From NCBI GenBank assembly GCA_030062745.1, contig CP099844.1:5485481-5549480 (forward strand): a stretch of DNA of 64,000 bases, given 5' to 3'. Below, piece by piece: positions 1 to 11,600 of the stretch; the stretch's first letter is position 1, and every line of letters begins with the position of its first letter. Position numbers and translations under genes: made by a program. A model generated the notes under the pieces. It searched no databases and had not been told where the DNA came from. It saw nothing but the letters and a program-made list of their open reading frames with translations. The stretch comes from Capitulum mitella. Lineage: Eukaryota > Arthropoda > Thecostraca > Pollicipedomorpha > Pollicipedidae.

Positions 1-61
1 TGTCCTGCGGCCGGAGTCCAGGCGGGTGTCGCCGGTATCGCCTACCTCCCCCCAGGCTCAC

Positions 62-169
62 CTCAGTCGGGTTATTCAGCAGCAGCTGGCCGGTGGGCGG
101 GTCGGGCGGCAGTCGGGACACCACGGTGCGGACCAGCGCCTCCTCCAGACGGGCACCGTTGTCCTCCGG
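62..169 (-). CDS. HSPBAP1: HSPBAP1 exon 7
   Basis: Thirty-six codons, phase 0 at both ends, acceptor CCCGCAG and donor GAG|GTGAGC. It encodes EDNGARLEEALVRTVVS and ends LLLNNPTE, matching the helix after the JmjC core (family: LARVEEAITR ... LNPTE). Remaining C-terminal exons lie outside the window. Confidence 0.87.
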
Positions 170-3100
170 CTGCGGGCGCGAGCGACAACGGTCAGGCACG
201 AGGACGGTCGCCGGGCGTTCGCGGGTAGCGGCGAGTACTGACGGTGGCGTACGCAACAGCGCATGTTTAGTTAGTTCAGTGTATGCGGACAGACGTTCCG
301 TGTTGTTAGCATGACGCTCACCAGCCAAGCAGAGCGCAAAAGAAAATTACTCGTCGGGAAGACTTAAATGACAAAATTTCTGATCTCGGGTTCCATCAAC
401 ATCGGTCGATCCGTTTCTTCAATACGTGCGACCGCCAGGAACAGTACGCGCCACTTACCAGCTCGATCCACGTGTTGACTGAGATGGAAGTTTCCAAATT
501 CTCCACCAGGTGCCACCAGTGCCGAGGAACCAACAGGGCCTCTCCCGGCTCGAGAACCACTATGTGCGGGTGTGTTGCTGCCAAGTCTGGGGGAAGCCAT
601 CCAGAGCTGGTCGATGGTATCACCAAGTATTCACGCTGTGCGGATACGTTCAACAACTTGGAAAGGAAAAAAATGCCAAATCGAGGGCTGTCGACGTTGT
701 GACCACTTTTTCTTCAGTCATAACTATAACGTAATCGGCATCCATCTTTCTGCTTTCCTCCCACAATTACACAGTCAACGAACCTGAGCCGCTACAAGTT
801 GATCGACAGCGTCATCGGTGGCAAGGGCGGAAAGGTCATCTCCGAAAGAGGTCAAGCGCCAACGGCAGGTCACGACGCTGGAACAAATCTGACGGTCCCG
901 CATCGGCGTAGCTCTGTTGCGGAAAACGGCGAACATGGACGTACGCTCCTTGCAGTTTGCACTCTAGTAACTCCAACAGTCATCGTTTAAGACACAGCAG
1001 AATGTATTTCACAATGACATGCCGCTTTTGTCAGAAGAGCATATTCGCGACTGCATCTCGTCACCGCAAAAAAGTGTCATGGCCTCGTGGATGACATTTT
1101 TTAGCTTCCTGGAAATCGAGTCAAGCGCTACGGTTGATCTCCGGCGCAATCAAGCCCTCAATTTTACGAACCCTGATCTAAAAAAATCAGACGCGATTAA
1201 TTAGGATAGTGATACTCTGGTCTCATGAAAGCGCGCAAGTCCACCGGTGCCGGCGTGAAAGATAAGAACGCAAAGCATAAGCTCACTATCACAAGAAGTG
1301 CGAGCGAAGCCGCTGATCCATTGCCAGTTAGGACCGTATCGATATTTGGTCGTAAGTGTACGTTTTAAACAGTTGGGACCGTTTACCTGGAAAACGGCCG
1401 AAATCCGGTCGTCTGATGTTGGCAGCGCTGAACACGGTCGATTCCTCGTACGGCACGCGCGTGGGGTACAGCCGAGCCTCGTCCGACGGTGGGAACAGCG
1501 TCCACCGCTTCCTGAGGGACCCGATACTCGATCATACTGACTGGCCAGACTATGCTCAGTCAAACAGACCAGTCACGCCCTCAGTCTGGCCACACAGACC
1601 AGTCACGCCCTCAGCCTGATGACACAGATTGGCCATGTCCTCAGCCTGGTTACACAAATTGGTCACGTCCTCAGCCTGGCCACACAAACCGGTCACACCT
1701 CTATTTCCCAATGGGAAAACCCCTTGATAGAACAGACAGCTGACAGGCCTCATCTGGTAGGTTCGAAGAGCAGTCAGAGGCCAAACTGACGGGACACCAG
1801 AGAGTCCGATGGACACCAGGAGTGAGACGCCTGGGGACAAACCTCGCCCTCCGCGGGCCGCCAGCGCGGGGCGGTCTCACCTGCCGACCAGCTGCACCAC
1901 CAGGTTCAGGCCGTATGTGTCCCTGTGGCAGAGGGTGTGGGCGCCGGCCGTGCCCAGCCAGAACGTGCTCCGGCCGGCGCCACGGCCCGGGAAGCCAAAC
2001 ACGCTCCAGTCGATACCCTGGGCGGGGGGGGGGGGCGTCAGGTCACCAACAATCGGCAGGGAGCGGTGGAAACGACCAGTGGCGGTGGAGTCTTCGGCAG
2101 TCGCGGCCATGACGATAACGTATCGAATTAATGGGTAACCTGAAGAAGCTCTCTCCCTGCTCACAACGAAATGGTTTCCATCCCAGAGAATTACAATTCC
2201 ACTGTCACTTTTCAGTAACGAAACGTGGCTCGGCACTTCAGTGATTGTTTTTGCAGATTCCAACAGGATGATAGTACTGCATGGCAAACACGTTGGAGGT
2301 CAATGCAACGGTCTGCAGGACTACCTCCGTGGTGGTTGTTAGTAACCATGAACCTTCTGCACTTGAATCACCAGAAATCAGCGCCACAAATCCCTTCATC
2401 TTGCCAGCCACTGGCTGAACGGCGACGTTCCAGCCGACAATTCACCACGCAGCTGGCAGTCTCACCAGTTTATCTGCGGTCCACGGCGACGCCTCGAAAA
2501 CCTCGTGCAGGTGTTTGTACGCGAAGTAGGCCCAGTGGCGGGCCGGGTCGTACGCCGCCAGCGGGGAGGGTCCGTCCCCCGATCGGCGTCTCTTGCCCGG
2601 CCGGCCGGCCGTCCAGTCGAGCAGCTGACGCAGCGTGGCCTGCACGGTGATGTTGTCCGACTCCCACTGCGGCCCCCCGCCCACCTGCCGGCCACACCAA
2701 CAGCTGCAGGACCGGTGATGTCCGACTCACGCTGCGGCCCACCGCCCACCTGACAGACACACCAACAGCTGCAGGAACGGTGATGTTGTCTGACTGACAC
2801 TGAGGGCCCCCGTCCACCTGCCGGACACACCAACAGCTGCAGGAATTCATACTGTGTCCCCCCCACCTGAAAGACACACTCAGCTGTAGGAAGATGGCCA
2901 GAGGAATGGTACTAACTGGTCTACAAATTGCCATAATCTGTAGCTGGGATAGCAGGTTGCAAAGCTCAGGACTTCTTACGGATGTGAGCAAGATTCTGAT
3001 AAAGTGGGGACTAGAAGAAGCATTGAATAATCACGAAAAAACACACGAAGCATGAGACTGCTACAGATTTTGAGTGTGTGTAACCCTGTGAAAGGCACTC

Positions 3101-4075
3101 CATAAAGTAGCAAGGGAGAGCATATGAAGGGATGACACAAATATAACACATTTATCAATGCTAACAGTTTGCATAAGAAATGTTATTTGCTATGTATGAA
3201 TGAAAATGAGATGGGTTGGGGCACACAATATCACATATTCAAATCGCATACTCGCCTGCTACACCTCACATCAAGAACTAGGAATTGATCAACATGATTT
3301 CAAAGGGGCGGATATGGTATGTTAAACAGAACGAATGATTCGGCAGACTGGGGTGAGAACCGAGTGTGAAATGCCCGAATGCTATCGTTCTGTTTTCACA
3401 AGCACTTTGCAAAGCCTCGTAGACATTTGCATTCCAAAGGCCAAGCATTGTTCAAATCAGAAGCAGCTCAGCTCTGAATCTAAAGAAAAGAAACCAAGCA
3501 CTGTGGAGAACATATCCAGCGACAGTATTGATTATGCCTGCCTCACCCGACGTACAAATAAATTCCGGAACCTAAACATAACCCTTTGATCGGACTTCTG
3601 GAAGAACCTAGCAGAGAACTTAAAGAAGAACTCAAACGCATTTTGGAGGCATACAACCTCCTATCAAAAACCAAGACAGGCATTGAACACTTGAAAGACA
3701 AAAACGGGAACCTCGCTAGCCACGATGAGGAGAAAACAGCCATTCCTAACCGGTATTTTTGCCGTATTTCACGGCGGAGCGCACCTGAGACGTTTCAGCA
3801 CTCCTTTCATGCTATCACGACCAGATCCAAGAAGATATTGTTATTTCAACGAACACGTGGAACCAAAACTACCCCAAGCACGAATCAGCATCACATACAG
3901 TATGGCACTTGCAGATCAACCTCTTCACCTCATGTAAACAGCAGCATATCAGACTTACGTGCTCATCTTGTATTCCAATCCTGAGGTCAAGCAGCATTTC
4001 ATTAAAGGCAAGAGGCCCACTCCTCCAGAGACCAGTTTGCACAGTTCCATGACTTCACAATGGAATGGAACACAA
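62..4075 (-). CDS. HSPBAP1: HSPBAP1 (HSPB1-associated protein 1), JmjC-fold protein; partial gene
   Basis: Six coding exons read right to left: 3959-4075, 2466-2666, 1881-2017, 1387-1511, 459-586 and 62-169. The gene continues past the left edge. Family knowledge: HSPBAP1 is a JmjC-type cupin protein that binds the small heat-shock protein HSPB1; a hydroxylase role is inferred from fold only. Seen here: an N-terminal WNCANWSLEEW segment, the first iron ligands in CHRDTYG (exon 4), the KRW...YPTRVPYEES block (exon 5) and the distal His in PRHWWHLVEN (exon 6). Splice phases agree across every junction from exon 3 onward. Exon 2 carries an apparent one-base frameshift near 4005-4013. Exon 1 is not secure; a candidate lies at 4749-4839. 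A LINE remnant lies antisense in intron 2. Identity is strong; the intactness of the 5' end is not. Confidence 0.88.
459..586 (-). CDS. HSPBAP1: HSPBAP1 exon 6 (JmjC core, distal His)
   Basis: Acceptor TTCCCCCAG then AC TTG; donor CTG|GTAAGT. It encodes LEPGEALLVPRHWWHLVEN and SISVNTWIEL, the most conserved strand pair of the family; the His of WWH is the expected third metal ligand. Confidence 0.93.
1387..1511 (-). CDS. HSPBAP1: HSPBAP1 exon 5
   Basis: Starts G|AAG CGG TGG after acceptor CTCAG and ends CCA G|GTAAAC. It encodes KRWTLFPPSDEARLYPTRV, PYEESTVFSAAN and RRPDFGRFP, a hallmark block of HSPBAP1. Phases 2 and 1 match the neighbouring exons. Confidence 0.93.
1556..1702. repeat. 30-bp minisatellite, about 5 copies
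   Basis: Unit contains ACCAGTCACGCCCTCAG-like sequence, repeated in HSPBAP1 intron 4 about 45 bp upstream of the exon 5 acceptor. The later copies are more diverged. Confidence 0.85.
1881..2017 (-). CDS. HSPBAP1: HSPBAP1 exon 4 (JmjC core, HxD)
   Basis: Acceptor AG at 2019-2018 after a C-rich tract; donor AG|GTGAG at 1880. It encodes DWSVFGFPGR, STFWLGTAGAHT and CHRDTYGLNLVVQLVG. His and Asp of HRD are the expected first two metal ligands of a JmjC cupin. It ends in phase 2 and exon 5 supplies the last base of an Arg codon. Confidence 0.93.
2466..2666 (-). CDS. HSPBAP1: HSPBAP1 exon 3
   Basis: Sixty-seven codons, phase 0 at both ends, acceptor CCGCAG and donor CTG|GTGAG. It encodes WESDNITVQATLRQLLDW, a Gly/Arg-rich linker, then YDPARHWAYFAYKHL and SPWTADKL, matching the family block between the N-terminal region and the first iron-binding motif. 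Its acceptor and first bases are copied several times in the adjoining intron. Confidence 0.9.
2644..2866 (-). repeat. About 68-bp tandem repeat containing an exon 3 acceptor copy
   Basis: On the plus strand the block GGTGATG..CCGACTC..CTGCGG recurs at about 2646, 2714 and 2779, with a fragment near 2846; spacing is 68 then 65 bp. The copy at 2646-2666 is the real start of HSPBAP1 exon 3. The others reproduce the acceptor and about 20 exon bases, with acceptor-like AG just before about 2731 and 2799. They share the linker CACACCAACAGCTGCAGGA. Confidence 0.85.
3335..3760 (+). mobile_element. Decayed non-LTR retrotransposon fragment
   Basis: Two overlapping open stretches read IDYACLTRRTNKFRNLN then SKTKTGIEHLKDKNGNLAS and EEKTAIPNRYF. 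The L-KDKNGNL..EK...L/PN-YF pattern is typical of the linker before the reverse transcriptase domain in Jockey/CR1-like LINEs. Frames are broken and no RT core follows. It lies antisense in HSPBAP1 intron 2. Confidence 0.6.
3959..4075 (-). CDS. HSPBAP1: HSPBAP1 exon 2 (apparent frameshift)
   Basis: Acceptor AG at 4077-4076 and donor GTAAGT from 3958. The first part reads VFHSIVKSWNCANWSLEEW, then the frame shifts by one base and continues FNEMLLDLRIGIQDEH to a phase-0 donor that fits exon 3. If one T of the TT near 4012 is treated as surplus, the segment from the second W to RIG has the same length as I remember for the human protein. This is an assembly error, an allele, or a real lesion. 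Confidence 0.72.
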
Positions 4076-4748
4076 CTGGATGGTCAAGGTGATAGATAAT
4101 GCCTTCTCGCAACACTGATGGCTGCATTTTGTTACTGATAAGTCCCCTGAAAAAGATGAGGCATTAGGAGCTGAAATTGGTTTCTTCATATGCAGCATTT
4201 GCAGTCAAATGGATATTCATGAAAAATGTCATGCATGATATACCAAAATGATATGAAACAATAATGAGGATGTAGCAATATCTGAGTCAAATATTTCATT
4301 TCTTATCTGAGGTTGCATACGACATACTCCACATAGTGGTACAGCCATGAGTTGTACAGCCTGGAGTTGCAATAAATTGAATATAAGAAAAGAAAATGGA
4401 ACAAGACAAAAGGAGTGAAATAACAAAGACATAGGAAAAGGAAAAGAAATGGACAAACACTTCCATCTGAAAATGTTATTTAGCTTGCAGTGAGAATAAA
4501 CTGCCATAAGTGCAAACACTACAAATAAAGAATCACTATTTCTACACTAATATTTCTCATCATTCAAAAATGCATTAGTTTTGTTGATATCACTGATATC
4601 AGATTACTGGGTTTGCAGAAATAAAAGCTGACAGAAAACAATATTGGAAGCAATGAACTGAACCACATGAATGTGCATGTTTACTGTATGATTCACATTT
4701 TTTATGCAAAGTACTGCAAAAACAATGTTTTTGCCTTCACAAACTCAC

Positions 4749-4839
4749 AACATATGAGTGGTTTAAGTCCAAATAATGAAATGCTTCCATAAATATCAAT
4801 GGTGCTATTTTTACTGGGATGCATTGTCTCAAGTAACAT
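4749..4839 (-). CDS. Candidate 5' coding exon of HSPBAP1
   Basis: Open frame from an ATG at 4839 ending TGT T|GTGAGT in phase 1, which is exactly the phase exon 2 needs (one base plus TT). The peptide MLLETMHPSKNSTIDIYG and following LFGLKPLIC has no clear family match, though a KP just before the exon 2 segment is reminiscent of the human N-terminus. It may be chance. Confidence 0.25.
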
Positions 4840-7190
4840 TCTGTTAAACACATGCTCAGCTAATGCATTCTTAAGACCATTTGGGTTCAGCTTGCCTGCC
4901 TGTGAGGACTTCCAGTAATGGATTGGTATTGCCAGCATAGACAATCTTGCCCCAGCAAGCCAAGTAAAATGCATGGACAATGTGGGATGTACATGTTTGA
5001 ATTTGGAAGCTTCTGGAAACTAGCCCAGCTGCATGCTCTGTCAATGTTTGAGTGAAACACTGCAAAAGACTTCTCATTAGCCAATGACAACCAATGCTAT
5101 GAATGTCTGCTGGCTTGTGAAATGTTATTTGGATATTTCTTAAATTACAGTCCCTTGAAAGAAAATCTTAACATCCAAGGAAATGCTTCAAAACTACTCA
5201 GTGCTAAGCTACATTTAGAAAAAAAAATATTAAAAAATAGTAAGCACTGCACCATGAGTGATAACTCCTCATGAAGTTCATGTACAGAAAATGGGAAACT
5301 GAGCATTTTTTGGCCTAATGCAGCTTCCCCACCTCCATGTTGATAAGCTGATGCTTCAATAGCCAGCTGACTGCCAGAAGCCTGCTGGCTTTACATGAAA
5401 ATAAATTTGAGGTTAAAGTAATGCATCTTAAAAGATATATTAGTCATAATAAGTTCACTGTCCACTGATATGAGTTATACAAACAATAATCCACTGCTGT
5501 AACATCCACAACTTCCTTGCATCTATTTTATACCACATGTACCATGAAGTTGTAGTATTGCATGAATATACCAATCCACTACTCATTTCCTTTTCTGTAG
5601 TAGTATGCCCCTGAACAAGGGTGGTAAGAGCCAGGGCTACATAATGCACCTTTGCAGCCCTTCTGGGCTCTGGTTACCCCACAGCTTGTGCATACAATGT
5701 ACAAATATGTCAGACACATAACACCCCTAATATGAATTTCATGTTACAGCATCATTATTTCAATATAAGACTGCCTATTGTATTAATGTTAAAGTGTGAG
5801 TACACGATGCAACTGAAGCAATGCAGTGCAACATTGGAGCAGCATCAGAAACATCATCAAGACATCAGGTTACAACATCAATACAACATTCTTGCAACAC
5901 TAAGACCATAATGTTGTGGCGACATTACAACTTCCATGAAATTATCAGAAAGCTCCAAGCTTTGAACCAATCATCTTCAGCTGCATGTATTGCATCACTA
6001 CCCACTGCACCACCATGGCTTTCAGTGCATGGACAGTTAATGTAAGAATACATCCAGCAAGCTTGCTTTTCAACTGGGAGATTATGGAAGGGAATGGGGA
6101 ACTCGGTCAGGGAGGCCAGGTACAGGACAAGGGACTGGGACAGCAGACCAGGGATGCTGACAGGGAACCAAGATGGAATGGGGACCAGGGGCAGGATCAT
6201 GGACAATGACAAGGGAGCAGGAAAAGATACAGGGGACCAGAGACAGGGGACATGGACAGAGGACCAAGACATGGGCTGGCCAGATGTAACAGGCTGAGAA
6301 GAGGGAATGCCACCAGGTAGGTAGCACAGCACAGGGGACTTGCACAGAGAACCAAGACATGGGCTGGCCAGATATAACAGGTTGAGAATAGGGAATGCCA
6401 CCAGGAAGGTAGCACAGCTCCTTGTAGCCAAATCTGGCAAATCTTAATGTAAAGCCTAATGATGAATAATTCCAAAACATCCCAAACCCAAAACACAAAA
6501 TAAGCTCCACACCCCTAAAATGTCAAAATTTGCTAAAGATGGGGCTCTAGCCACCATCTCACTGGGCCCTATTGCCCCTACTCCCTTGACAAGCCATCAA
6601 CATGAAATCTACCCCTACCCCATTTCCTGATGTCCTTGGACAGATGCCTGCCTCTACAACTTAAACAGATATTACACAGAAGTGACCATACCTAAAGTCT
6701 TCACTTCAGATGAAAAACATTTCCAAAATTTGGACTTTTGCTGGTAAAGCATTCCTGTGACATTACATACTAAATTAAATTAGTGGCTGTCCTCTTTATC
6801 ACATGCATGATGACATTTTCAGTGCAACTGCAACATTATCACAACACAAAAAATCATCATTACATAATAATCAATTTTACATGTAGTGGGAATATTGTGG
6901 TTGCATTAAAAACACAATCATGTATACAACTGCCACTGACTGTTACATGTTAAACATAGTGACTACACTGTCAAAACAATGTTCAAACAACATTGCATTG
7001 ACAATCTGAAAACAACCACCACAGCTGCATTTGCAGTGTTGTAACTACACCCAAGCAACACTGCAACTGCAATGTTATACTGTAACCATCTGATAATCCT
7101 TGACACAAAGTTGTGTTACTAGGGATACCACCAAGCCGATTGACGACTGACACTTGCCAAGAAACAAAACTTGACTCAAGACCCTGCACA
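4840..7190. other. CpG-poor, A+T-rich stretch without a supported gene
   Basis: CG dinucleotides are very rare and TG/CA common, as expected after germline methylation decay. It is probably 5' intron or gene body of HSPBAP1. It contains an 88-bp direct duplication (6263-6418). The ORFs here have no recognisable domain. Confidence 0.5.
6263..6418. repeat. 88-bp tandem duplication
   Basis: The block beginning ACCAAGACATGGGCTGGCC occurs at 6263 and again at 6351, followed both times by GGGAATGCCACCAGG and GTAGCACAGC. Only a few substitutions separate the copies, so it is fairly recent. Confidence 0.85.
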
Positions 7191-7199
7191 TCCGGGCCA

Positions 7200-8217
7200 A
7201 AAATGCTGTTGTTTTGTTTGTTCCTTTCTTTTTTAACGACGCATCAGTCAGAAACACCGTAGTGTTGCGTCAAGTCTCTTGTTTGAGGTTTAGAAAACAC
7301 AGCATCTTAGGCTCAGGTGTCCGAAGTTCTGTGTCAAGTAGTCGTGTATCTCGTCAGGCGTCATTCAGTTGTCTGGCGTCAAGTCTCGTGTCTCATCACC
7401 CGTCAGTCATTTGTGTGCAAAGACGCACGGTGCCACAGCTCACAAACAAAACACCCCAGTCAATGCTGCGAGACATGCACTCTACCTCCCAAATACGCGC
7501 CTGTGTTTAAAAGCCAGTGTTCAAAAGCAATCCGCGGCAGGAATGTATCTTATTCGTTATATTTGAAAATATTTTATCCCCAGTATTCTAAAAACATGAG
7601 TGGCCTGTACGCTAAGTAAATCTTTTTAGGTATCTAAGAAGTGCATTTTTAGATTCTTCATGGTATTCAAATGCCATTTCAGGGACTATGACCTGTTGTA
7701 ATTAAAAACTATCACCAGAGTTGATGAAGTGCATTGCCAGATACATCTGCGGGTCCCTGTGTCACGACAAGACTGTGGAAATGGGATGCTTGCAAAGCAT
7801 GAAATAATTGAAATTTTATATGAAAAATTTTGCCATAAGTTAACAGCATCACAAAATCTCCCGGAACGTGATGCTTCACTTAATTTTTTGATTAGCATTT
7901 CAAATATTTTGCAATGTACGAGATTCTCTGGAGTTGGAAGCGTTACGAGATATGGAAGGCACATTTCGTCTCGAAAGTGGTGGGTCTCAGAAAATGTGGC
8001 GCAGGAACTCATTGGTTCACGGTTTCACCGCAATGCTGAAACGGTGGTTTTGATTGGTCACCCACGCACGTTGTCTGCTGAAGTCGCTGACCTTTGCGGC
8101 CGTCGCGTGCGTGAACCGTGAGCGGGCGGCAGGTGTGCGGTCTCAGGGGTGCGCGGGAGGTAGGCGGGGCGTTTTGAGTTCCAAAGGCTCATCGGGAGGA
8201 ACGGCACTCTGACCGAG
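7200..8217. promoter_or_regulatory. Putative divergent promoter zone, HSPBAP1 and ENT
   Basis: CG dinucleotides return sharply from about 7.2 kb and peak near 8.0-8.2 kb. The zone lies between the 5' ends of a minus-strand gene and a plus-strand gene. A strong donor GAG|GTGAGT at 8217/8218 could end a non-coding first exon of ENT. Two ORFs (minus from ATG 8012, 108 codons; plus 7729-8121) overlap here; I recognise neither. Confidence 0.45.
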
Positions 8218-8613
8218 GTGAGTATGATGAATATGTTTTGCCCGTACCTTTATTCACTGGTGTCATTCATTGGCGGTTTTCCCCCATTGAGTGCCGATCA
8301 GGAGTGGTGCTCATTCACTACTTGGTTTGTCCATATTTTTGCATATCTTGACACGCTTGGTGATGTTAGAGACAAAGGGTACGTAGTTGTGAGAGGATGT
8401 CGGCGGGTGAAGCGTGGCGAATGAAGTTGACAACCACACCGTTAGCCTTAATGGCTGAACCTACATGTTCGTTGGCTGAACCTACACTGTATTTTATGCT
8501 GTGTTCTGAAACCTAGTTTTCTCTGCAATGATATGACTACCAAACACAGAGTGTGTAGTGTGCGAGGGTTAGTTTTACTTGATTCCATGTTTCACAAGTA
8601 CTTTAATTTGCAG

Positions 8614-8675
8614 GCTCTACGAATTTCTTACTCCAGCCATGAGGACGAAATATGACTTGGATTTGTCCAGGGAAG
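8614..8675 (+). CDS. ENT: ENT candidate start exon, isoform A
   Basis: Acceptor TTTGCAG ends at 8613 and donor GAAG|GTAGGT follows 8675. ATG at 8639 gives MRTKYDLDLSRE plus one base, the phase needed by exon 15053-15248. No protein homology supports it; the case rests on splice signals, phase and position 400 bp from a CpG-rich zone. The coding part is 8639-8675. Confidence 0.5.
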
Positions 8676-11600
8676 GTAGGTTTTAGTTTTAATCTGTAAA
8701 TGTATAGGAGCTAACGCCGACATTTTCATTGATGAATTGCCATCGTTTGCACGCGTCGCTGCAACCTGTCAAACTTCATGACTTGAGTGACTTGAATAGA
8801 ATGTATCGAGTTGCAAACATGTTGCCAGACGCTTGATAACAGGCTTAATCGATGCGTCATCCATTAGACGAGAGATTCGGGATGATGGCCGTGTCGACAA
8901 CAGTTGTAAGCAAGCGAAGTAGCCATTGACGCAGCACTGGGCAGTCCGTCGTGTTCACCCTCGTCCAACGCTGTGGTAACCTCTACTGGCTAATAATCCC
9001 GTAGGGTGAAGCTTGAATACGAGTGAGGACCAGTTTCTTTCACAATATTAGGAAAGTTAAGCATGGAGTATGTATATGTTGACTGGACTGGAACGTGCTT
9101 TGTTGAAACGTGAAAACTGTGCTTTGTTCTTTCCGTTTTAAAGAAGTTCCAGGCTTGTTAACCCTGTTCCTTCTCGATGACTTCCTTGAACATGAGGGCA
9201 ATTCATGTAAAATCGACGAGATCCTTAGATCTAAAAGCCAGTTTCGCGGCCTGTGACTTGATTGAAAACATCCATACGTAATGTCCGACACGTCCATCCG
9301 TCCGCATGTCAGCGGCTCTGAAGAGCGTTTTCTGAGGCCGCTGAATGATTGGCACAGGTCCGATATTCCAGGAGCCAGCCGGCTCGTGTTCCCTGATTAC
9401 GGTCCTGTGTTGTTTTCATTTCCACTGGCTGTGTTTACCGAGCGGGTCTCGCGGACGGGGCCGGGTCTCGGGCCGCTCGTGATACTGGGCTCAGCCGACG
9501 GTCACTCTGACCGACCCGCGTTCTCCGTGACGCCAGGTGGCGCGACCGTTGTCCGTGACGCCGCTGTCACGATTCGCGTAACCCTCAACTTGTGGCCCCC
9601 GACCCGTGACTCGAACCGTGCCCCGTGACTCCGTACCCGTGGTCCTGGGACGTTGGCTCCTGGGCCGTGAACCGTGACTCGTGACTTGCGACTGCAACCA
9701 GTGACTGTGGCTGTCGTGACTGGTGGCTCTTGACTCCTGCCCGCGACCCGTGACCGGCGACTGGCGTCTCGTGACCCGCGGCCGGTGACCGGAGCGGCAG
9801 CCGGCGGCGGGCTGGCAGCTCCTCAGAGGCGGCGCCGGCCAGCCGCCGGGCCGAGATGGATGGCCGGCCGAGCTCTGCTGCCAGCGGTGACACGCTGGAA
9901 GACGCCCTCTCGGCCGGCAGAGCGCGCCGCCCGGCAGCCGCCCGGAACGGAGCCGCGCCCGGCCAGGCAGACGGCGGCGGCGGCGGCGGCGGGACGGCCG
10001 CCAGCTGGCCTCCGGCTCCCGCCCGGCCGGAGAGGCGTTATCAATGGACTGGTGCCGAACGGTTGGCGCCATTTGATATTCGCCGGGCGCCGTTTTGGCG
10101 CGGAAAGTCGGCTCCGGTTGCGCGCGGTTTTGCCGCGATAAGACGGTTCGTGGTTTGCCGTCGGCTGACGGCTCTGCCGGCACCGCGACGCTGTGGGTGG
10201 CCTGGTCGGACGGCGGCGACGGCTCGGTCGGCGGCAGGCGGCGCCAGCGGCCCGGCCCAGGCAGCGGCCAGCCGCCGGATGGAGGGATCGAGATAGATCT
10301 CCAGGGCCGGTGCCGAGCCCGACGATCAGGTGGTGGGCCTCAGCAGGTGTTCCGATGAGAAATCAGGCTAAATCCGGGCTCGGCCCGGGTCGTGTTTCGA
10401 GTCGGCAGGGGTCAGGGTTCGGGACGGAGGCCGGTCCTGGAATCTGGCCGCCTCCGGGGGTGCAGGTCGACGCTGCGGCTGTGACGGGCTCCAGTGACAC
10501 AGTAGTGACAGCTTTCATCGCTCGTAGGTGGTGACTACGCGCCTCGTGAGGCTTAGGTGGTCTTGGCCGCAGGAGAGTCATTTTGACATTACATAACTGG
10601 GCCTTTTATTGCTTTATTTTCATTGTCCTGTTGTTTATTTTAATTTTATTTTTTTGTTTATTTGATCCGAATGGTTTCGTATGGTGACGCCAGGGATCGC
10701 AGCCCGTGCTCAGCGGGGCTTGTTTCATAGTTTCCGAACCTTACAGTCGAACGCGCAATGCCAGGTAACGGCTGATGTTGTGTCGAAAGTTTAACGTGCC
10801 ACTTAGGGTCCGTCACGGCCGCATGGTAATCAGCTTGACCCTGTGGTGGTCAGCTGACCAGCTGACAGTTGCCAGTTGCCAGCTTGCATATTTATACGTT
10901 GCGTTTACCCGAAGTTCGCCAGACGTGCCGCGACTGGCCAGCGTTTTAGCGTAAGTTCTGCTGAGGAATGTGGCTAATGAAGATATTTTTTCTGGACTTC
11001 ATGTGAAAACGCAGGTGTCTGGTAATTTCTCCCAACTGCTTTCCGCGTCGTCTTTGTGAATGCCAAGTGACATTAGACCGGCATGCTTGAATGAGCTGCT
11101 CATTTCATTGCAGCCTAGGTTCGGGTATCGTGGTCGTTGAGGCCCCAGTTTCAGCTGTTGATCGGCTCGCGCCCTCAGAGCAGCTCGTTAGGCTGGCACT
11201 TGAAGACCTCGCAGGAGTTACTCAGTCTGTGCACGCCACGGCTGGCGGACGTGAAGAGTTTGTGGCCACGGCGCCGGACGGGTGTTTTAGGGCCGGTCTG
11301 TGGCGGACCACCACCGAGGAACTGGGCCTCCTCGCCCGACACTGGTGTGCAGGACGGCAGCGGCCTCACGCTCACGGCACGGCCAGCTTGGCCGGCACCT
11401 AACAGGTCAAACGAAGAGCAGGTGTATGCCCCGTGTAACGCATTGGCCTAGAGACCAAGGCCAAGGCCAGTCACCTCGCCGTCTTGTAAAAGTGACGTCG
11501 AGACACGTTTTTGTAGACTGCGTTCTCATTACATTTGAAACTGGCTGGCTGATTCGCTCTCGGAAGTCGTCCTAAAGTGCATGTTTTGGAGTAAACACGC

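Noticed and set aside
4702-4980. 92-codon minus ORF as a complete gene
   Set aside because: No homology. Only its end has a usable donor, so it is kept as a low-confidence HSPBAP1 exon candidate.
7686-8121. ORFs of 108 (minus) and 130 (plus) codons in the CpG-rich promoter zone
   Set aside because: They overlap on opposite strands, resemble no family I know, and neither fits the HSPBAP1 N-terminus or the ENT phase.
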